From an uncultured Bacteroidia bacterium (GTDB lineage Bacteria > Bacteroidota > Bacteroidia > Bacteroidales > UBA932): a stretch of 64,000 nt of DNA. The stretch spans positions 1 through 64,000 of the forward strand of contig CACZZF010000012.1 in NCBI GenBank assembly GCA_902785575.1, given 5' to 3'. This document shows, piece after piece, positions 59,583 to 64,000 of this stretch. Under the pieces are notes generated by a model that was not told the origin of the DNA, searched no databases, and was given only the letters and a program-made list of their open reading frames with translations. Position 1 is the stretch's first letter; every line of letters starts with the position of its first letter. A program made the position numbers and the translations under genes.

Positions 59583-61274
59583 ATGTCCATTAAAGGCCTT
59601 TTAAAGCAAAGCAGGGAGAATTACGTGACCACCCTCTCGAAACTGTTCGAGATGGCGACCGACACATTCGCGAAGAGACCTCTCTCTCGCTTTGTGGATG
59701 GAGGTCAGGAATATACCTACGAGAGTTTCAAACATAAGTGTCTGGAGCTTTCCCAACGATTCAATCGATTCGGAATCAGCGCTGGAGACAAGGTGGCTAT
59801 CCTCTCCAACAATATGCCCAACTGGACTGTGGCGATGTTCTCATGCGTGCCGTTCGGCAGGGTCACGGTTCCGATTCTCCCGGATTCCTCTGAGAGCGAG
59901 GTCACGAACATCCTTACCCATTCCGAGTGCAAAGCCATATTCATATCGAAGAGGCTCATGAAGAAACTCTCTGACGAGGTGAGGGAAAAGCTGACTCTCG
60001 TGATCGACATCGAGACTTTCGAGTTCATCCAGAAAGACGACCAGGCTTTCACTTGTGAGGGCCACTCATCAGAACCCCAAGCGGACGATCTCGCATCAAT
60101 CATATACACCTCTGGCACCTCTGGCAACGCCAAAGGTGTCATGCTGAGCCACAGGAACTTCTGCCAGAACATCATAGCCGCATTCCACGCCCAGCCGGCC
60201 GGGAAAAAGGATCGCTGGCTCTCGATTCTTCCGATGTCCCACACCTACGAGATGGCGTTCAGCGTACTGTACCCCCTATTCGTGGGAGGATGCGTTTATT
60301 ATATCAAGAAACCGCCGACACCGTCGATTCTGATGGCTGCCATGAAAAAAGTCCGGCCCACAATTATGTGCGCCGTGCCACTTATCATAGAGAAGGTCTA
60401 CAAGAACAGTGTCGTCCCCACCGTAGAGAAAAGCCGGACCCTGTCCTGGATGAGAGAGAAGATGCCAAGGGTTCTATATTGGCTGGTCGGACAGAAACTG
60501 TACAAATCTTTCGGCGGAAAGCTAAAGTTCTTTGGGATAGGTGGTTCCAAACTGGATCCTACAGTGGAGGAATTCCTCAACAAAGCCCGTTTCCCTTATG
60601 CTATAGGCTATGGTCTGACGGAGACAGCTCCGCTGATCACCAACGCATGTGTCGGAAAAACGGTGGTTGGTTCTATCGGTGTCCCGGCCTTCAATGTCGA
60701 GGTCAAACTCCAGAATGTCGACCCGGCCACCGGAGAGGGCGAGATCATCGCCAAAGGCGACAACGTCATGCTGGGATATTACCGTGATCCAGAGCGTACC
60801 CGCGCGGCGTTGACAGATGACGGATGGTTCAGGACCCATGATCTTGCCTGCATGGATTCAAAGGGCAGGTACTACATAAAGGGCCGCCTCGGTAACATGA
60901 TTGTGGGACCTTCTGGAGAGAATATCTACCCAGAGGAGATCGAACAGGTGATCAACAACATGCGCGGGGTCAACGAATCAATCGTCATAGAAAGAGACGG
61001 AAAACTTGTGGCGCTGGTGAAATTCGACGATGACATCATCGACTGGGACGCCCTCGAGAAAGAGGAGAAGTTCTTCGAGAATCTCGAGAACTGGAAGAAT
61101 AAGGTGATGGACTATGTCAACAAACGAGTCGGAAAGCAATCCAACATCGGAGAGGTCAACGCCATGAAGGAAGACTTCGAGAAGACGGCGACCCAGAAGA
61201 TCCGTCGTTTCAAGTATAAGTACTTCAAACCGGAGGATGACAAACCTTCGAAAGAGTCTAAGACCAAAGAATAG
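59583..61274 (+). CDS. AMP-dependent acyl-CoA/acyl-ACP synthetase
   Basis: 563 residues. ANL-superfamily adenylating enzyme: P-loop IIYTSGTSGNAKGVMLSH, YGLTETAPL (A5 motif), DGWFRTHDLACMD and GRLGNMIVGPSGENIYPEEI (A7-A8 hinge), with the catalytic lysine probably in ATQKIRRFKYKY near the C-terminus. It activates a fatty or other carboxylic acid by AMP transfer and then couples it to CoA or a carrier. It has no membrane helix. It probably feeds the adjacent PlsC-like acyltransferase. It ends 2 bases before a convergent gene with no clear terminator. Confidence 0.93.
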   Translation: MSIKGLLKQSRENYVTTLSKLFEMATDTFAKRPLSRFVDGGQEYTYESFKHKCLELSQRFNRFGISAGDKVAILSNNMPNWTVAMFSCVPFGRVTVPILPDSSESEVTNILTHSECKAIFISKRLMKKLSDEVREKLTLVIDIETFEFIQKDDQAFTCEGHSSEPQADDLASIIYTSGTSGNAKGVMLSHRNFCQNIIAAFHAQPAGKKDRWLSILPMSHTYEMAFSVLYPLFVGGCVYYIKKPPTPSILMAAMKKVRPTIMCAVPLIIEKVYKNSVVPTVEKSRTLSWMREKMPRVLYWLVGQKLYKSFGGKLKFFGIGGSKLDPTVEEFLNKARFPYAIGYGLTETAPLITNACVGKTVVGSIGVPAFNVEVKLQNVDPATGEGEIIAKGDNVMLGYYRDPERTRAALTDDGWFRTHDLACMDSKGRYYIKGRLGNMIVGPSGENIYPEEIEQVINNMRGVNESIVIERDGKLVALVKFDDDIIDWDALEKEEKFFENLENWKNKVMDYVNKRVGKQSNIGEVNAMKEDFEKTATQKIRRFKYKYFKPEDDKPSKESKTKE

Positions 61275-61276
61275 CC

Positions 61277-63121
61277 TTATTCAGCGAAAAGCTTTATCAG
61301 AGTGTCCTTATGCAGGTCGGAGAGATTAAGGTCAGGGTACTCATAATCAGCGGCTTCCCTAAATCCAGCATTAAGCATCAGGGTCTTTAGATCCACAAAG
61401 CACTTGGACTTGAGGGCGATAATGGCGGCTTTGTCGCTGGCGTCCATACTTGAGCTCACACGGGAGTTCCCCACGCCCAGGCTCATCAGGAATATCTTTC
61501 CTCCACTAACAGCGGCGATCATGGATTGGCGAAGGTCAGAAAACAGGTCCTCATTGACAACCATGTTGTTCGGATCAACCATATATCCTCTCTTCAGCTC
61601 GACAATCTCCTCCTGCCCGAAGAAGAAGCGGAAACGGCTTCCCGGTTCACCGTTGTAACGATTGCAGAATATGATACCGTCGTCGCTGGTTCCTTTGCAA
61701 TAAAGGATCTCACTGGCTTCGGGGTCAGCGTTGGTCAAATCACCGGAATAAACCGCATGACCGGTGTTATAGGAACTGTTCCAACCAATCTTATGACCGC
61801 CGAGATTGACGAAACTGATGTCGAAATCGTGTGTTCCCCACTCGTTGCGCCAGTATATTCCGAAGAAATTATTCTCGCTGAGAGGATACCACGACCCGAA
61901 CGGATAGTTGCCGATGAAATTCTTCTCGGATGAAGGGCAAGCCAGGACAACCTTCGCCGGGAACTTCACAGAACACGCCTTAGGGGCGATAATACCAATT
62001 AGTTTATTCTCAAAAAGAGTGGATAACGATGTGTAATAATTTTTCAAGTCTGCGTAAGATGCTTCGGCCGAAGGAGTCACAAATGTTTTCCCGTTACGGA
62101 TGATGTACATTCGTTTGGTCGGATTATCCAACATCAAAAGCCGCTCCCTGACGGTCTGAAGCAAAGAGACTGTCTTGAAAGCGTTCAGGGTCGCAAGGCG
62201 GTTGGATATCTCTTCGAGAGGGCGTTCCACTGCAAGGATGGTCTCCCAATAACCTGGCTTCAATGGCTTATGTAGCCTTTCAGCCTTTCTGCGGATCTGG
62301 TTGATCACTTTTCTTGAGGCGGAAGGCTCGGTCACCATCTCCTTCTTTTCAGTGTCATAGAACTTGGTAACGTGGGTCCTGAAGGCAAGGAACAAATCCT
62401 TGAAACGATAGAAAACAGAAGCCAACGAATACCTTTCCGCCTCTGTCAACTTATTGAAATCAAACTGGGCGGCGGTTTGCTTGATTCGCCTAATAAGATC
62501 CTTGTTCTTTATCAGCAGGGTCATTCCCGTCGACTCATAGACAATGAACCTGAACAGAGCCACAGGGTCTGAAGGCCTGATCCCAAGAGCTGAGGAAAGG
62601 ACAGATAGAGCCTCCCGGTTGCGGACGGAATCTATATCCAATTTGACCTCAGGACGCGCTTTGTGATATTCCACAATAGCCCCGCAAATAGCCTTGACCG
62701 TCACAGGGTTGAGGGCTATCCCTGAAGATACGATGCCCATGCAACGCTGGTACAGCTCATCCTCGGTTATCTTCCCTATCAGAGTGTACTTCCTGAATTC
62801 CGGAGCCTCAGCGCCATCGTTCGGCACATAACCGTTACCATCCATAGTGTAGCCGGAGCCATAAGTTGAGGTATAATGCGCCACCTGATCCAGAAAAAGC
62901 TCCCACCTATCCTTAGAGACCACATCATCCCAAGTTTTGTAGAAAGTCGAATTGGGGTCGACGGCCTCAGTCTTGATGAACATAGCCACATCCTCATTCA
63001 GGACATCGGGATGGATGATATAGCCTCTCTTAAGAGCCTCTGTCTGAAGAACTTCCGGCTCCTTTACCAATTTGGAGGAAGTTGTGACCGCCTTGAAGAA
63101 TTTTATAAGAGTAGGGTGCAT
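61277..63121 (-). CDS. Unrecognised 614-residue protein
   Basis: 614 residues from the ATG at 63121 (a TTG two codons upstream lies in the A-run leader). No signal peptide or membrane helix. N-terminal MHPTLIKFFKAVTT, then a segment EALKRGYIIHPDVLNEDVAM that is partly repeated near residue 535 as ELKRGYMVDPNNMVVNED. The middle is helical and basic (RKVINQIRRKAERLHKPLKP). Around 440-500 a beta-rich block has EWGTHDFDISFVNLGGHKIG and AVYSGDLTNADPEASEILYC, recalling TerD-like or other small-molecule beta domains without a convincing match. I do not recognise the family. Its start codon lies directly behind a branched hairpin and U-tract. Confidence 0.7.
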   Translation of the reverse strand: MHPTLIKFFKAVTTSSKLVKEPEVLQTEALKRGYIIHPDVLNEDVAMFIKTEAVDPNSTFYKTWDDVVSKDRWELFLDQVAHYTSTYGSGYTMDGNGYVPNDGAEAPEFRKYTLIGKITEDELYQRCMGIVSSGIALNPVTVKAICGAIVEYHKARPEVKLDIDSVRNREALSVLSSALGIRPSDPVALFRFIVYESTGMTLLIKNKDLIRRIKQTAAQFDFNKLTEAERYSLASVFYRFKDLFLAFRTHVTKFYDTEKKEMVTEPSASRKVINQIRRKAERLHKPLKPGYWETILAVERPLEEISNRLATLNAFKTVSLLQTVRERLLMLDNPTKRMYIIRNGKTFVTPSAEASYADLKNYYTSLSTLFENKLIGIIAPKACSVKFPAKVVLACPSSEKNFIGNYPFGSWYPLSENNFFGIYWRNEWGTHDFDISFVNLGGHKIGWNSSYNTGHAVYSGDLTNADPEASEILYCKGTSDDGIIFCNRYNGEPGSRFRFFFGQEEIVELKRGYMVDPNNMVVNEDLFSDLRQSMIAAVSGGKIFLMSLGVGNSRVSSSMDASDKAAIIALKSKCFVDLKTLMLNAGFREAADYEYPDLNLSDLHKDTLIKLFAE

Positions 63122-63125
63122 AATC

Positions 63126-63199
63126 AAAAAAAAAGGACCGCGGAAAGTAAAAGTATAGCCCGAAGGCTAACAGGAAAAAAGGAACTTTCTATGCGGTCC
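63126..63199 (-). promoter_or_regulatory. Branched hairpin with U-tract just before a start codon
   Basis: Reading the minus strand: GGACCGC (63199-63193) pairs with GCGGTCC (63141-63135), enclosing CTTTC/GAAAG pairing and an inner TAGCC-TTCG-GGCTA hairpin, then nine T (63134-63126) and the ATG at 63121. It has the layout of an intrinsic terminator or attenuator, or of a small RNA ending just before the gene. Confidence 0.55.
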
Positions 63200-63294
63200 A
63201 AGTCAACATTTGTTGTACGCAATATAGGCATTATTCCAAAGAATCGCAATAAAAAAGAAAAATGACTATATTAGTGCGATCAGAATAAAAAGAA

Positions 63295-63933
63295 ATGAGA
63301 GTCATATTAACAGGAGCCACCGGATACGTCGGAGAGGGTGTTTTGCTTGAATGCTTGAATAATCCCGAAATCACCAAGGTATTGAGTGTCAGCCGCCGTC
63401 CTTGCGGTCACGTGCATCCTAAGCTCAGGGAATATATTATCAGTGACTTCATGGCCATGCAGAAAGGTGATCCCGTTCTCCAAGGTTACGATGCGGTCTT
63501 TTTCTGCGCCGGGATCAGCAGCGTGGGAATGAAGGAGGAGAAGTACAAGATTATAAGCCACGACATACCGCTCCATTTCGCCGACATTGTCGGACCGAAA
63601 GAGAAGATGACTTTCGTCTATGTTAGTGGAGCCGGCAACTACAACCACACCGATCAGATGTGGGTACGAGTCAAGAAAAGCACCGAGGACGCCCTGGCTC
63701 GCAAAGGATTCAAGGGATCGTTCAACTTCCGCCCGGCGATCATGTGGCGCTACAAAGGCCAGCTCCATATCCAGAGAATGCAATATGTGTTCTGGGCTCT
63801 ATATCCCCTGATGAAGCTCTTGGGGCTCTGGAATACTATGTCTGAAGTCGGCAGGGCGATGATCGCCGTCTCCCGGGACGGCTACAGGGTCCGGGAGATA
63901 GAAGTCAGGGACATAATAGAACTAGCGAAATAA
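63295..63933 (+). CDS. NAD(P)-binding SDR-like protein (atypical epimerase family)
   Basis: 212 residues, short for an epimerase. N-terminal Rossmann motif MRVILTGATGYVGEGVLLEC, then KVLSVSRRPCG, DAVFFCAGISSVGMKEEKY and YVSGAGNYNHTDQMW, which occupies the place of the SDR Ser/Tyr/Lys region but lacks a clean YxxxK. This is the atypical NAD(P)H-binding/NmrA-like group, often with unknown substrate. A membrane-like stretch near residues 165-180 (YVFWALYPLMKLLGLW) is unusual. Monocistronic, ending before a strong hairpin. Confidence 0.85.
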   Translation: MRVILTGATGYVGEGVLLECLNNPEITKVLSVSRRPCGHVHPKLREYIISDFMAMQKGDPVLQGYDAVFFCAGISSVGMKEEKYKIISHDIPLHFADIVGPKEKMTFVYVSGAGNYNHTDQMWVRVKKSTEDALARKGFKGSFNFRPAIMWRYKGQLHIQRMQYVFWALYPLMKLLGLWNTMSEVGRAMIAVSRDGYRVREIEVRDIIELAK

Positions 63934-63935
63934 AA

Positions 63936-63963
63936 AAGCGGCGTCGGAAACCCGACGCCGCTT
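63936..63963. terminator. Terminator at the right edge
   Basis: AAGCGGCGTCGG (63936-63947) and CCGACGCCGCTT (63952-63963). The A-run before it makes it a good terminator for minus-strand transcription entering from the right. Confidence 0.8.
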
Positions 63964-63984
63964 AGCGAATTCTCACGTGAGATC

Positions 63985-64000
63985 TTAGGCCTCAGCCTCG
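63985..64000 (-). CDS. 3' end of a gene entering from the right edge
   Basis: Minus-strand TAA at 63985-63987 preceded by codons for Glu-Ala-Glu-Ala. Together with the downstream terminator this marks the end of a gene whose body lies beyond the window. The product cannot be identified. Confidence 0.45.

Overview
The window reads as a chromosomal stretch of a Bacteroidota bacterium, most likely order Bacteroidales. Evidence: promoters of the Bacteroidota type (TTTG, 19-21 bases, TAnnTTTG) before many genes, few Shine-Dalgarno sites, many exported lipoproteins, GH78/GH51 glycan enzymes, PF14905-type outer-membrane barrels, DUF4251, DUF4886 and DUF1573 proteins, NifJ with a small ferredoxin, and a DUF2795 protein. 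Base composition is close to balanced, richer in G+C than typical Bacteroides; a gut or rumen lineage is an inference. I see no SusC/SusD pair, phage module, insertion sequence or CRISPR array.

Layout. 1-3.5 kb: DUF2795 protein, folE, lytic transglycosylase, DUF4251 lipoprotein, orphan DUF47 protein and a candidate small RNA. 3.5-14.3 kb, minus strand: outer-membrane barrel, DUF4886 protein, purine nucleoside phosphorylase, a 44-residue small protein, a surface lipoprotein, uvrA, a GT2 glycosyltransferase and a Stealth-type sugar-phosphate transferase, the last five tightly packed. 14.3-15.3 kb: hsp20 behind two operator-like dyads 42 bp apart, then tRNA-Asp with a duplicated 3' end. 15.3-24.6 kb, minus: a seven-gene carbohydrate operon (pgi, galacturonokinase-like GHMP kinase, sugar-1-phosphate nucleotidyltransferase, GH99/WbsX-like lipoprotein, DUF2207 protein, GH51 arabinofuranosidase, GT10 fucosyltransferase). 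24.7-35.8 kb: acetyl-xylan-esterase-like hydrolase and GDPD lipoprotein, then two divergent, closely related GH78 rhamnosidases, one leading an operon with a Gfo/Idh/MocA oxidoreductase, a DUF1080 protein and an unknown lipoprotein.

35.8-47.9 kb: cytidylate-kinase-like protein, FAD oxidoreductase, tsaD, WYL regulator with S9 peptidase, outer-membrane barrel, tRNA-Arg, fabD and nifJ. 47.9-56.9 kb, minus: a pair of exported proteins (one YARHG), an NfeD-like/flotillin/HTH operon, an M16 peptidase, a 57-residue ferredoxin and a DUF1573 protein. 57-64 kb: parE, PlsC-like acyltransferase and AMP-dependent ligase in one operon, an unrecognised 614-residue protein behind a branched hairpin with a U-tract, an SDR-like protein, and the last codons of a gene entering from the right edge.

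How the genes work together. The carbohydrate genes suggest use of rhamnose- and arabinose-bearing plant glycans or glycosides. GH78 plus Gfo/Idh/MocA plus DUF1080 fits removal of terminal rhamnose followed by 3-keto-type cleavage of the remaining glycoside. The kinase/nucleotidyltransferase pair fits salvage of a free sugar, possibly galacturonate, into a nucleotide sugar. NifJ and the ferredoxin form an anaerobic pyruvate-oxidising route. All functional assignments come from reading motifs by eye; no database search was run.
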